Part shown: piece after piece, positions 23,569 through 32,716 of the stretch
How the letters are laid out: every line of letters starts with the position of its first letter
Position numbering within the stretch: the stretch's first letter is position 1
Assembly (NCBI GenBank): GCA_903917505.1
Contig: CAIXAY010000515.1
Location: forward strand, 1 to 45,089
Reading direction: 5' to 3'
Source: an uncultured beta proteobacterium
GTDB taxonomy: Bacteria; Pseudomonadota; Gammaproteobacteria; Burkholderiales; Rhodocyclaceae
Length of the DNA stretch: 45,089 bases
Position numbers and translations under genes: made by a program
The notes under the pieces: model-generated
What the model was told of the DNA's origin: nothing
Seen by the model: only the letters and a program-made list of their open reading frames with translations
Databases searched by the model: none

Positions 23569-26334
23569 ATGGGACAGGAAAACGTCATGGAAAACCGTTC
23601 GACTGACCGGTGGTTGCTCGGCCAGCAGCCCACCATCGCAATGGCCATTCCCGATCGCATGGCGGCCTTGACCATCCATCGCGACCGCTATGGCGCACCT
23701 GCGCAAGTGATTGGCATGGAATCGGTGCCAACGCCCAAATTGCGGCCTGAAGACGCCAACAAGGTGTTGGTCAGCGTGCTCGCCTCGGGACCGAATTTCA
23801 ACACGAATTTTGCTGCCCTCGGCTTGCCCGTTCCGGTGTTCGGGCGGATGGACCCTGCAACGATCCACATTCCCGGGAGCGATGCATTAGGCATCGTGGT
23901 CGATGCCGGTCCGGCGGTGAAATCGCTTCGTCTTGGTCAAGCCGTTATCCTTGATGCCTGGACCTTGCAGCAGAACATCCGTGGTTACGAGACGCATGAT
24001 GGCTTCAACGCTCAGTTCGTGGCCATCGACCAGCAACAGGCGATTCTGATTCCAGAGGCGCTCAAGCAGCATTCCCCCGAGCAGCTTGCCGCGATGCTCC
24101 TGACTTATGGCACGGCTTATCGCGCGGTCGTGCAACTGCTGGCGGTGCGCCCCGGCGATTCCATTCTCGTGATGGGTGGCGGCAGGGGCACGAGCTTTCC
24201 CGGCGCACAGATCGCCAAGCTTCTCGGTGCGCGCGTCATACTTTTCGGATCCAATCCGGGACTTGCAAAGTCGTTGATCGAGCGCGGCATCGCCGACGCC
24301 TTCATTGATCGTCGCACCTTGCCGGCAGAGATGTTCAAGGTCTTGTCGCCGGACGAGGACTGCAGCGCCTGGCGTCAGCTGACCGAGCCTTTCCGGCAAG
24401 CGGTCCGTGCGGCCAACAAGGGGCTACTTGTCGATAAAGTCTTTGAACATACGGGCGGCCGGAATTTTCCGCTGCTGGTTTCCGCTCTTGCCGACTGCGG
24501 ACGTTTGGCGTTCTTCGGAGCGACCGGGAGCGGACTCAAAGGCGAGTACAAGGAGACCTTCTTCTACGGCAAGAAGCGCTACGTTTTCGACGCGCGCTGG
24601 GTGTGGATGCGGCAAAAGCAGATCGCCTTCCGCAACGCTTCGCCCGAGACGATCTTTGCCGAAATGTCGCTATTGCCTGGACGCCGAGGGCTGGTCTGGG
24701 GTGCCGACGCGTACGCTGCCGGATTTGTCCAGGCGGCATTCCAGCGTGGCGCCGAGGTCGTCGTGATTGCCTCCAGAAAACAGGAAGCTGAAGGCATCCG
24801 GAATCTGCTGCAATTGGGCGTTCCGGAAACGCACCTTATCGACCGGGATCAATTCGTCTTGCTCGACGATATGCCGGATCCGCTGACCGACGCCGGCGCA
24901 CCGAACCCGGCGTATTGGCCGGACTTCATGCAGTCGGCGCGGGAATTGTCCGTGGCGGTGCGTCAAGTGTTCGGCCCGGGCATCAGCCCCGATTTCGTCG
25001 TTGACCGGCCGGATCAGAGCACCCTTCATCTGTCTGCTTTCCTGGCCCGCGACTACAACGAACGGGACGAAATGCCGTTCAGCTGGATCGTCGTCAAAGG
25101 CGACGTCGAGCTTTCCATCTGCGGCTCGCACATGTACCGCGCCGGGCAAGCCCAGGAGGTGCTGCGACTGCTCTCGGACCAGCGCATCGTGATGGACCGG
25201 AGCGACCTGGAGATAACAAGCCTAGTCGGTCTGCCTGAAATCCAGCAAAAGATGCTGGACGGCAAGATGAGTAAACCCAAAGGCGTCGCCCTGGTCCAGG
25301 CGGACCGCGCCGGTCGCGCGATTGCCGAGTACGAAGCCGGCTATCTCGGAAAGCCGCTCCTGGTCGCCGATCCGGATCGCGGACGCAATCTGTCGGTGGG
25401 CCTGTGCGAGGGTGTGGCGATCGTCACGATCACGCGGCCCGATGCGCTGAATGCGCTGAGTGAAAGCTTGCTGTCGCAGTTCGAAGAGATCGTTGCAGAG
25501 GTCGAAATTGCGGGAACAATAAAAGGGAATTCGGTCCGCGCCATCGTATTTCGCGGCTATGGCCGCGCCTTCATGGCCGGCGCCGACATCGCCGGGTTCC
25601 TCGGGGCAAGTGCAAACGTTGTCGGCGGGCTCGCGGCGAAAATCATCGAAGTCTTTGGCCGTCTGGAGCGCTTGCGCGTCCCCGTCCTTGCGCTGGTCGA
25701 TGGCGTCGCCCTCGGTGGCGGCAACGAATTTGCGATGAGCGCGCACTATCGGATCGTCACCGAGAATGCGCTGTTGGGGCAGCCTGAAATCAAGCTGGGC
25801 ATCATGCCCGGTTACGGCGGCATGCAGCGCCTGCCGAGACTGGTCGGACCGCGGCAGGCGGCTGAACTCGCCCTGAACGGCGAGCCGATCGATGGCCATC
25901 GCGCCGTTGCTGTCGGGCTGGCGGATGCATTCTGCCCGGCGGCGAGCGCCTTGCGTTTGGCGTTCATCACCGCGCTGCGGATCGCGGCGGGTCAAATCGA
26001 ACTGCCGCGCCGTGATTGGGATCGTCTGGCCGCCACCCAACAGGGCGAGCTTGCGGAACTGCTGTCCTCGCGGGACACCGCGTCGCTGCTCACCGCTGCA
26101 ATCCCCGATGAACGCACGGCTGGCGACCTGAAGGCCGCACGCGCCTACGCCGGCCGGATCGCTCTGGAGGCCTTGCAAGCCGGCTACGCCAGAGGGTTTG
26201 CAGCGGGCCTTGAAAATGATGCGAGATTGTTTGGCGCAGTCACCAGTTCGCATTCCGGCCAGTTCTGGGTCGAGCGCTTCTTGAATAAGGATCCGCGTCA
26301 GTCGGCGTCGTTGACGCTACTGCCGCCAAATTGA
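23569..26334 (+). CDS. Fusion of crotonyl-CoA reductase-like MDR domains and enoyl-CoA hydratase
   Basis: A 921-aa protein, starting at an ATG preceded by AGGAG. Residues about 35-360 form a medium-chain dehydrogenase/reductase closest to crotonyl-CoA carboxylase/reductase: IPGSDALGIV (101-110), RGYETHDGFNAQF (138-150), GGGRGTSFPGAQIAK, VFEHTGG (291-297) and FDARWVWMRQKQI (340-352). Residues about 370-590 look like a second, partial nucleotide-binding half (LVWGADAYAAG, VDRPDQSTLHLSAF). Residues about 605-870 are a crotonase domain with oxyanion blocks FMAGADIAGF and GGGNEFAM. Both catalytic glutamates are present (Glu720, and Glu740 in GQPEIKLG). It probably handles an unsaturated acyl-CoA in two coupled steps; the pathway is unknown. 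No CoA ligase or thiolase is adjacent. Confidence 0.82.
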   Translation: MGQENVMENRSTDRWLLGQQPTIAMAIPDRMAALTIHRDRYGAPAQVIGMESVPTPKLRPEDANKVLVSVLASGPNFNTNFAALGLPVPVFGRMDPATIHIPGSDALGIVVDAGPAVKSLRLGQAVILDAWTLQQNIRGYETHDGFNAQFVAIDQQQAILIPEALKQHSPEQLAAMLLTYGTAYRAVVQLLAVRPGDSILVMGGGRGTSFPGAQIAKLLGARVILFGSNPGLAKSLIERGIADAFIDRRTLPAEMFKVLSPDEDCSAWRQLTEPFRQAVRAANKGLLVDKVFEHTGGRNFPLLVSALADCGRLAFFGATGSGLKGEYKETFFYGKKRYVFDARWVWMRQKQIAFRNASPETIFAEMSLLPGRRGLVWGADAYAAGFVQAAFQRGAEVVVIASRKQEAEGIRNLLQLGVPETHLIDRDQFVLLDDMPDPLTDAGAPNPAYWPDFMQSARELSVAVRQVFGPGISPDFVVDRPDQSTLHLSAFLARDYNERDEMPFSWIVVKGDVELSICGSHMYRAGQAQEVLRLLSDQRIVMDRSDLEITSLVGLPEIQQKMLDGKMSKPKGVALVQADRAGRAIAEYEAGYLGKPLLVADPDRGRNLSVGLCEGVAIVTITRPDALNALSESLLSQFEEIVAEVEIAGTIKGNSVRAIVFRGYGRAFMAGADIAGFLGASANVVGGLAAKIIEVFGRLERLRVPVLALVDGVALGGGNEFAMSAHYRIVTENALLGQPEIKLGIMPGYGGMQRLPRLVGPRQAAELALNGEPIDGHRAVAVGLADAFCPAASALRLAFITALRIAAGQIELPRRDWDRLAATQQGELAELLSSRDTASLLTAAIPDERTAGDLKAARAYAGRIALEALQAGYARGFAAGLENDARLFGAVTSSHSGQFWVERFLNKDPRQSASLTLLPPN

Positions 26335-26574
26335 AAATCTGCCCGATCGGGCCGGCGGGAGAAACCGCCGGGCTGCTGACAGATGCAGTGCAAGCCTCAT
26401 CAGGCTTTGGCAGCTTTGACGCATTCCGACGGACTCATTTGGCGGCATCCATGAATTCGTCGGCAATGAAGTGGCCCGGAGCGCCTCAGCATTGACAGCA
26501 CGAACACGGGGCAAGGATACTTCCGGTCACACGACGGATTTCATGTTACTTAACGTGCTGACGAAAGCCCCAAG

Positions 26575-27564
26575 ATGCGCCTTTCCCGTCATATCTTCGT
26601 CGTTCTCGCCGCCGCGTTTCTGCTCCACGTCGCGCCGGTCAGCGCTCAGGTCACCTGGACCATTGCCACCGAATACCCCGCCACTTCGATGCCCGGCGAA
26701 GGCCTGCGCTACTTCGCGGCAGCGCTGTTCAGGGAAAGCGCCGGACGCATCGTGGTGAATCCCGGTTTCGACGCTTCTTCCGGCATCAAGTCGTCCGAGA
26801 TGATCGCTGCCGTGCGGGAGGGAAAGTTGACCGCAGGCGATGCCTTCGCCGGCGCGATGGGCAAGACAGATCCGCTGTTCCTGCTGTCCTCGTTGCCCTT
26901 CCTTGCTGCGACAAACGACGAGGCGCTCAAGCTTGCTCAATTGGCCCGGGCATCCTATGCCAAGCGCCTCGCCACCGAGAAGCTGCGCCTGCTCTACACC
27001 ACCCCGTGGCCACCCAGCGGCATCTGGGCGAAAAAAGCGATCGTCTCCCCGGCCGATTTGCAAGGACTCGCCATCCGCACCTACGACAGCACCGGCGTCA
27101 AGGTATTCACCGCCGCTGGTGCCGCGCCGGTCAATCTGTCTTTCGCCGAAACGATGCCAAGGCTGATCGATGGCTCGGTGGTCGCCGTGCTGTCGTCGGG
27201 CGATGGCGGCGCGGGCCGCAAACTTTGGGACTACCTGCCGTATTTCACCGAGATCAACTATGCCGTGCCGCTCAGCCTGGCCATGCTGAGCGAGTCAGCC
27301 TATGCCGCCCTGCCGCCCGATCTGCGCGAAGCGGTGGATCGCGCGGCCACGGCCACCGAGGCGAACCAGTGGCGCCTGCTGGAAACCCGGCTCGCGGAAA
27401 ACTACGCGCGCATGGCGGCCAACGGGGTAAGCCTCGTCAAGGCTTCGGCCATCTCGACCGAGCTGCGCAACCTGTTATCCGGCAGCGCCGACGAAGCCAT
27501 TGCCGAGTGGAAAACGCTCGCGGGCGATGCTGGCATCGGGCTGCTGAAGAAGATCGGCCGCTGA
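26575..27564 (+). CDS. TRAP transporter solute-binding protein (DctP family), orphan
   Basis: A 329-aa periplasmic binding protein. The signal peptide is residues 1-24 (ending VSAQ). The DctP body follows with WTIATEYPATSMPGEGLRYFA, ADLQGLAIRTYDS (about 161-173) and LSFAETMPRLIDGSVVAV. The Arg in 'GLAIRTY' corresponds to the carboxylate-binding arginine of TRAP binding proteins, so the ligand is probably an organic acid. No DctQ or DctM gene lies next to it; the fused DctQM at 42506 belongs to another cluster with its own DctP. It ends 5 bp before the end of nifM, tail to tail. Confidence 0.85.
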   Translation: MRLSRHIFVVLAAAFLLHVAPVSAQVTWTIATEYPATSMPGEGLRYFAAALFRESAGRIVVNPGFDASSGIKSSEMIAAVREGKLTAGDAFAGAMGKTDPLFLLSSLPFLAATNDEALKLAQLARASYAKRLATEKLRLLYTTPWPPSGIWAKKAIVSPADLQGLAIRTYDSTGVKVFTAAGAAPVNLSFAETMPRLIDGSVVAVLSSGDGGAGRKLWDYLPYFTEINYAVPLSLAMLSESAYAALPPDLREAVDRAATATEANQWRLLETRLAENYARMAANGVSLVKASAISTELRNLLSGSADEAIAEWKTLAGDAGIGLLKKIGR

Positions 27565-27569
27565 CTCGA

Positions 27570-28466
27570 TTACTGAACTCTGCGTTCGCGATCGTCGGCG
27601 TTCCGCGTCGGCTGCTGCGGCGCGGCGGTGTGCGCCTTGCCGGGCAATCCGGCGATCCAGGCTTTGCGGTGCGCGTTGCGCTGCGACTGCGTGAGGTGCT
27701 CGCGAATTTTCTCTTGCGCCGACGCCAGCGGCTGCTCTTCGGCGGGGTGAATCGAGACGCAGTCGATGAGATGAAAGCCGAGCGGCGATTCGACGACTCC
27801 GGACAACTCGCCGGGCGCGAGCGCGAAGGCGACATCGGCGAGCTCGGCATAGAGCTTACCGTGCTCGAGCGTGCCGAGCAGGCCGCCGTTCATCGCCGTC
27901 GGGCATTCCGAATATTGAAGCGCCTGCTCGGCGAAAAGTCCCGGCGACTGCGCCAGCCGTGCATGAATGGCGCGGATCTTTTCGCCCGCCAAGGCGCGTT
28001 CGCTGCCCGGCAAGTCCTCGTTGATCGTCACAAGGATGTGGCGCAAGGTGCGACGCTCCGGACGACGGAAGCGTTCGCGATGCATCAGGTAGAAGATTTC
28101 CACGTCGGTGTCGCTCGCCGCGGCAAGCTGGCTCGCCACGCCGTCGAGCACGGCGTTGAACCTGAGCTCGCGCGCGATCGCAGCGACAAGAAGCGGCGGA
28201 TCGAGATCGGCTCTCTTCATGTCGGCGATGAATTCCTTCTCGCTGGCGTAACGGCCGCGAAGCTCGGCGAAAGCCGGGTCGATTGACGGCCATGGCACGA
28301 TCGTCCGCGCCGCTTCGGGCGTAGCGAGGATGCGCCGCTCGATCTCCAAGTGGCGCGCGGCGACTTCCTCGACGCGCTGCCGCTCGGGCGCGTCCAGCTT
28401 GTCCGGCGGCTTCTTGAACAGCGCCAGGGCGAGCTTGAGCGTGAGATAGGGATGCGGCTCAGGCAT
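27570..28466 (-). CDS. nifM: Peptidyl-prolyl isomerase NifM (NifH maturation)
   Basis: NifM is a parvulin-type prolyl isomerase needed for NifH folding and stability. The 298-aa product has an N-terminal helical domain (about 1-125) and a parvulin domain (about 138-240) with RTLRHILVTINED, CPTAMNGGLLGTL, AFALAPGELSGVVESPLGFHLI. Its start overlaps nifZ by 8 bp. It is the last gene of nifVWZM, as in Azotobacter. The C-terminal 20 residues are low-complexity. Confidence 0.93.
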   Translation of the reverse strand: MPEPHPYLTLKLALALFKKPPDKLDAPERQRVEEVAARHLEIERRILATPEAARTIVPWPSIDPAFAELRGRYASEKEFIADMKRADLDPPLLVAAIARELRFNAVLDGVASQLAAASDTDVEIFYLMHRERFRRPERRTLRHILVTINEDLPGSERALAGEKIRAIHARLAQSPGLFAEQALQYSECPTAMNGGLLGTLEHGKLYAELADVAFALAPGELSGVVESPLGFHLIDCVSIHPAEEQPLASAQEKIREHLTQSQRNAHRKAWIAGLPGKAHTAAPQQPTRNADDRERRVQ

Positions 28467-28923
28467 CGCGCATCCCCTGGAGAGCGGCGAGCGCCGACTC
28501 GGGAACGGCCAGCGTGCGCCCGGGCAGGCAATCGAAATGCACGTGGTAGATGACGCGTCCCGCGTCTTCGTCGCGCATCACGCGCAGCACCTCGCCGACG
28601 GCGCCGCGCGGAACGCGGTGATCGCCGCCCACGGCGAGGATCTTGCCCGCGACCACCTGTTCGCGCGTCTCGAAGGCGCTGGCCAGCCATTCTTCGTCGC
28701 CACCGACCAGCTCTTCCTCACGGCAGCCGACGACGCGATCGACAGCGAGGAAATGCACCGAGTAAATGATCTGGTCCTGGAGAAAGGTGCCGATATCGAC
28801 GACCGTGCCGACGCCGCCGCGCGCGACGAGCACGCTGCCCGTCTCGGCGCCTGGATAGGTGCCGTCGTTGCGCACGTTGCGGACGACCCGCACGCTCGCC
28901 CCGATATCCCAGCGCGATTGCAT
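28459..28923 (-). CDS. nifZ: NifZ (P-cluster maturation factor)
   Basis: NifZ assists formation of the second P-cluster of NifDK. The 154-aa product carries two similar halves: GASVRVVRNVRNDGTYPG...IYSVHFL (about 8-58) and GAVGEVLRVMRDEDAGRVIYHVHFDCLPGRTL (about 106-140). The first is the classic NifZ domain, and the second is a related beta-barrel repeat. It is directly joined to nifW (stop and start share 28923) and overlaps nifM, so the three are tightly coupled. Confidence 0.92.
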   Translation of the reverse strand: MQSRWDIGASVRVVRNVRNDGTYPGAETGSVLVARGGVGTVVDIGTFLQDQIIYSVHFLAVDRVVGCREEELVGGDEEWLASAFETREQVVAGKILAVGGDHRVPRGAVGEVLRVMRDEDAGRVIYHVHFDCLPGRTLAVPESALAALQGMRDA

Positions 28924-29249
28924 CAGTGCCTCGCGCGGCCGATGGCGGAAAGCGGCACGACGCTGATCCCCGCGGCCTGCTTCAGGACGCGGAAGACCTT
29001 CTCGGTGATGGCATCGGAGCGTACGAAGTCGTCGTAGGCGCGCGCCAGGCTGCTGCGGTACTCGGCGTGAACAGGCGCGCGGCCGCGCTTGCCGAGGTAG
29101 TCGTGGAAGCGTTGCAGGATGTGCAGGCGATTGACCTGAACGATCCCAGCGTCATAGGGAATGGCGAAGTAGTCGAGGAAATCCTCGGCCGATTCCAGAT
29201 CGGCCAGATCGGATTCAAGATCGGCCGGCGCGGTGGCATGGGAAGTCAT
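28923..29249 (-). CDS. nifW: Nitrogenase stabilising/protective protein NifW
   Basis: NifW associates with immature MoFe protein and supports its maturation or oxygen tolerance. I start at the ATG at 29249 (MTSHATAP), which follows GAGGA by 8 bp and gives 108 aa, the family's usual length. The frame extends 14 codons into the nifV end. Family blocks are LESAEDFLDYFAIPYD, VNRLHILQRFHDYL and YDDFVRSDAITEKVFRVLK. It sits between nifV (13 bp gap) and nifZ. Confidence 0.94.
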   Translation of the reverse strand: MTSHATAPADLESDLADLESAEDFLDYFAIPYDAGIVQVNRLHILQRFHDYLGKRGRAPVHAEYRSSLARAYDDFVRSDAITEKVFRVLKQAAGISVVPLSAIGRARH

Positions 29250-29262
29250 TGGGCGGTCCTCG

Positions 29263-30444
29263 TCAATGAATATCGGCGGGCTGTGCGGCAAGATTGCGCA
29301 GCAGGTCGGTGCCCCGGCGCAGATAGCCGAGCAGCGACAGCAGCTCGTGCGGCAAGGGCGGGCGCTTGGCGCCTTCGACGAAATCGCGGACGCCGGCCAT
29401 CAGCGGCGCGGCTTCGTCGTCGGCGACGGTTTCGCCGAGCTCGGCATAGACCGCGTGTACGCCGCTCTGCCCCGAGTGCTTGCCGAGCACGAAGGAATGC
29501 TTGCGGCCGACCAGTTGCGGATCGAAGCCCTGGTAGTTGTCGGGATGCTTGAGCAGGCCGTCGATGTGGATGCCGGCTTCGTGCGTGAAAACGCCGGCGC
29601 CGACGATGCTCTTTTGCCAGGCGACCGGACGTCCGGAGGCCTTGGCGACCTTTTCCGAAAGCGCCGGAAACTGCCGCAGATCGACGCCGGTTTCGATGCC
29701 GTAGCAGCGGCGCAGCCCGAGCACGACTTCTTCGAGCGGCGCATTTCCGGCGCGTTCGCCGAGGCCGTTGATCGTCGTGTTGACGTGCGTCGCGCCGGCG
29801 CGCGCCGCGGCCAGCGTGTTGGCCGCGGCCAGGCCGAGATCGTCGTGCGCGTGCATCTCGATCTCGAGATCGGTGACGCTGCGCAAGCGGCCGATGCATT
29901 CGGCGACGGCGAAGGGATCGAGCACGCCGAGCGTGTCGGCGAAGCGGATGCGGCGCGCGCCGGCAGCCTGCGCCACTTCGGCGATACGCGCAAGAAAGTC
30001 CGGATCGGCGCGCGAAGCGTCTTCGGCGCCTATGCACACCTCGAGGCCGGCGTCGCGGGCGCGGCCGATGTGCCGGCCGAGGTTTTCCAGCAACCAGGAG
30101 CGGTCGCGCCGCAATTTGAACGACAGGTGCTGATCGGACGCCGGCACCGAGATGTCGATCAGCTGCGCGCCGAGGCCGCAGCAGGCGCCGATGTCGGATG
30201 CGTGCATGCGGCTCCAGACCATCAGGCGCGCCGACAGGCCCAGGGCCGCGACGGCGCGAATGCTCTCGCACTCGGCTTCGCCCATCGCCGGAATGCCGAC
30301 CTCGAGTTCGGGAACGCCGATGCCGTCGAGCTGGCGCGCGATATCGAGTTTTTCGGCGAGGCTGAACGCGACGCCGGCCGACTGCTCGCCGTCGCGCAAG
30401 GTCGTGTCGTTAATGACGAGGAACTTGTTGATCGCTGTTGCCAT
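29263..30444 (-). CDS. nifV: Homocitrate synthase NifV
   Basis: NifV condenses acetyl-CoA with 2-oxoglutarate to homocitrate, the organic ligand of FeMo-co. The 393-aa product has [16 protein letters not shown] (about 12-27), [22 protein letters not shown] with the metal-binding His pair, [19 protein letters not shown] and [10 protein letters not shown]. An AGGAGG ribosome site precedes the ATG. A separate sigma-54 promoter and NifA site lie upstream, so nifVWZM can be transcribed independently of nifE...nifS. Confidence 0.97.
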   Translation of the reverse strand: MATAINKFLVINDTTLRDGEQSAGVAFSLAEKLDIARQLDGIGVPELEVGIPAMGEAECESIRAVAALGLSARLMVWSRMHASDIGACCGLGAQLIDISVPASDQHLSFKLRRDRSWLLENLGRHIGRARDAGLEVCIGAEDASRADPDFLARIAEVAQAAGARRIRFADTLGVLDPFAVAECIGRLRSVTDLEIEMHAHDDLGLAAANTLAAARAGATHVNTTINGLGERAGNAPLEEVVLGLRRCYGIETGVDLRQFPALSEKVAKASGRPVAWQKSIVGAGVFTHEAGIHIDGLLKHPDNYQGFDPQLVGRKHSFVLGKHSGQSGVHAVYAELGETVADDEAAPLMAGVRDFVEGAKRPPLPHELLSLLGYLRRGTDLLRNLAAQPADIH

Positions 30445-30465
30445 AGGGCCTCCTGAGATCGTTAA

Positions 30466-30481
30466 AGCAATTCGGATGCCG
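30466..30481 (-). promoter_or_regulatory. Sigma-54 promoter of nifVWZM
   Basis: The minus strand reads CGGCATC-CGAA-TTGCT: -24 GGCA and a perfect -12 TTGCT at correct spacing, 22 bp upstream of the nifV ATG. A NifA site lies 52 bp upstream. Confidence 0.78.
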
Positions 30482-30528
30482 GTATTTTTTGCGCCGCGTT
30501 AACAGCAACTTGCCGCACGCGCTGCGCG

Positions 30529-30552
30529 GTCTTGTCGGGAAGCCGACAAGAC
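30529..30552. promoter_or_regulatory. NifA site inside a perfect 10-bp inverted repeat upstream of nifV
   Basis: GTCTTGTCGG and CCGACAAGAC are perfect inverted arms around GAAG. The centre (30533-30548) is TGTCGGGAAGCCGACA, an exact TGT-N10-ACA that shares its arms with the nifH site. The same sequence could fold as an RNA hairpin just after nifS, without a T-run, so it might also attenuate or stabilise the nifS transcript end. Confidence 0.8.
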
Positions 30553-30571
30553 TGCAGGCGCGCTGTCGGCC

Positions 30572-31780
30572 TCAGGCGTAGGCCGGCACGAAACCCTTGT
30601 CGACTTCGCCGAGCGGGCCGTTTTCGCCCCAGTAGGGCGAGAGCTTGCGCAGCTGCGCGATGATGGGCGGCACGGCGGCGATGACCCGGTCGATTTCCGC
30701 TTCGCTGTTGTAGCGCGACAGCGAGAAGCGGATCGTGCCGTGCGCCGCCGTGTAGGGAATGCCCATCGCGCGCATGACGTGCGACGGCTCGAGCGAACCC
30801 GAGGTGCACGCCGAGCCGCTCGAGGCGGCGATGCCCTGCCGGTTGAGCAGCAGCAGGATGGCCTCGCCCTCGACGCACTCGAAAGCGATGTTGGCGGTAT
30901 TGGGCAGGCGGTTCGCCGCGTCGCCGGTGACGAAAGAACACGGCACCTGCGGCAGGATGCCGGCTTCGAGCCGGTCGCGCAGGCGCCTGACCGCCGTGTT
31001 CTCCGCCGCCAGATGCTGCACGGCCAGTTGCGCCGCGACGCCGAGGCCGACGATGGAGGCCGAGTTTTCGGTGCCGGCACGCCGGCCGCGCTCCTGGTGG
31101 CCGCCGCGCAGCAGCGGCCGGAAGCGCGTGTTACGGCGCAGATAGAGCACGCCGACGCCTTTCGGCGCGTGCAGCTTGTGCCCCGACAGCGAGAGCATGT
31201 CGATCTGCGTTTTCTTCAGGTCGATGGCCACCTTGCCGACCGCCTGCACCGCGTCGGTGTGGAACATCGCGCCGACCGCATGCGCCATCTCGGCCATCGC
31301 TTCGACCGGGAACAGCGTGCCGGTTTCGTTGTTGGCCCACATTGCCGACACGATGGCCGTGCGCGGCGAGAGCAGCGACTTGTATTCGTCAAGATCGAGC
31401 CGCCCTTTCTTGTCGACGCCGAGGCGATGCACGATCACGCCGTCTTTTTCGAGATACTCGCAGAGCGTCAGGATGGCCGGATGCTCGACCGCCGTGGTGA
31501 TGATCTGCTTGCGCTCGGGCATTGCCTTGAGCGCCGACAGAATGGCCGTCGAATCGGACTCGGTGCCGCAGGAAGTGAACACGATTTCCGAATCGTGCTC
31601 GGCGCCGAGCAGGGCCTGCACGCGCTCGCGCGCTTCCTTGAGCGCGAGGCCCACCTTGTTGCCGAAACTGTGCATCGACGACGGGTTGCCGAACTGCTCG
31701 GTGAAGAAGGGCAGCATCGCTTCGACCACCGCCGGGTCGCAGGCCGTGGTCGCATTGTTGTCGAGATAGATGGGATCCAT
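30572..31780 (-). CDS. nifS: Cysteine desulfurase NifS
   Basis: NifS is a PLP enzyme that supplies sulfur from cysteine to NifU. The 402-aa product has the start MDPIYLDNNATTACDPAVVEAM, the PLP lysine Lys202 (SLSGHKLHAPKG) and the persulfide cysteine Cys325 (SSGSACTSGSLEPSHV). Both match the numbering of Azotobacter NifS. It begins 4 bp after nifU. Confidence 0.98.
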   Translation of the reverse strand: MDPIYLDNNATTACDPAVVEAMLPFFTEQFGNPSSMHSFGNKVGLALKEARERVQALLGAEHDSEIVFTSCGTESDSTAILSALKAMPERKQIITTAVEHPAILTLCEYLEKDGVIVHRLGVDKKGRLDLDEYKSLLSPRTAIVSAMWANNETGTLFPVEAMAEMAHAVGAMFHTDAVQAVGKVAIDLKKTQIDMLSLSGHKLHAPKGVGVLYLRRNTRFRPLLRGGHQERGRRAGTENSASIVGLGVAAQLAVQHLAAENTAVRRLRDRLEAGILPQVPCSFVTGDAANRLPNTANIAFECVEGEAILLLLNRQGIAASSGSACTSGSLEPSHVMRAMGIPYTAAHGTIRFSLSRYNSEAEIDRVIAAVPPIIAQLRKLSPYWGENGPLGEVDKGFVPAYA

Positions 31781-31784
31781 GGCG

Positions 31785-32678
31785 TCAGCTCGCCAAGGCC
31801 GGCCGGCCGAGCAAGCCGGCCGGCAAGAGCTGCACGAATTCGCCGAGCGCCTCGATCAGCTTCGCCTGGACGCCGGAGAGCGTCGCCTGTTCCATCATGC
31901 AGCCCTGGCAGGCGCCCTTGAGATTGACGTAGATGTTCTTGCCATCGACCTCGACGATTTCGATGTCGCCGTGGTCGGCCTGCAGCATCGGGCGTATCGC
32001 CGCCAGCGTTTCCTCGATCTTGCGCATGCGCTGGAAGTTGGTCAGGCGCGGCTTGCCGGCCGGCGCCTTGACCGTGACCGGCCGGCTCGCGGCAAGCGGC
32101 GCGGTGCAGCGCTCGCCGGCCACGCGCGCCAGGATTTCCTCGACGCCTTCGTGACAGCTCGAGCAGCCGCCGCCGGCCTTGGTGTAGTTGGTCACCTGCT
32201 CGACCGTCGACAGATTGTTCTCGCGGATGACGTTCTCGATATGCACGGCATCGACGGCGAAGCACTTGCACACCATCGCGCCTTCGGCGTGATCGTCAGC
32301 CCAGGCTTCGCCGCGGTAATTGGCGACCGCTGCCTGCAGCGCTTCGCGGCCCATCACCGAGCAGTGCATTTTTTCCGGCGGCAGGCCGTCGAGGTAGTCG
32401 GCGATTTCCTGGTTGCTGACCTTGAGCGCCTCGTCGAGCGTCTTGCCCTTGACGATTTCGGTCAGCGCCGACGAGGAGGCGATCGCCGAGCCGCAACCGA
32501 AAGTCTGGAAGTGGGCATCGACGATGCGCTCGCCGTCCGGATCGACCTTGAGCATCAGGCGCAGCGCGTCGCCGCACTTGATCGAGCCGACGTCGCCGAC
32601 GGCGTTGGCACCGGCCAGCGGGCCGGCATTGCGCGGGTTGTAGAAATGTTCGCGAACCTTGTCAGAATAGTCCCACAT
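31785..32678 (-). CDS. nifU: Fe-S cluster scaffold NifU
   Basis: NifU builds 4Fe-4S clusters for nitrogenase. The 297-aa product has all three domains: IscU-like (Cys35, Cys62, Cys106), central 2Fe-2S ferredoxin-like (Cys137, 139, 172, 175; [10 protein letters not shown]) and C-terminal Nfu (Cys257, 260; [10 protein letters not shown]). The first seven cysteines fall at the Azotobacter positions. It lies downstream of fdxB and directly upstream of nifS. Confidence 0.98.
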   Translation of the reverse strand: MWDYSDKVREHFYNPRNAGPLAGANAVGDVGSIKCGDALRLMLKVDPDGERIVDAHFQTFGCGSAIASSSALTEIVKGKTLDEALKVSNQEIADYLDGLPPEKMHCSVMGREALQAAVANYRGEAWADDHAEGAMVCKCFAVDAVHIENVIRENNLSTVEQVTNYTKAGGGCSSCHEGVEEILARVAGERCTAPLAASRPVTVKAPAGKPRLTNFQRMRKIEETLAAIRPMLQADHGDIEIVEVDGKNIYVNLKGACQGCMMEQATLSGVQAKLIEALGEFVQLLPAGLLGRPALAS

Positions 32679-32716
32679 GCCCTTGCTCCTTTAACAACGA
32701 TTGATCTTTGCCCAAC

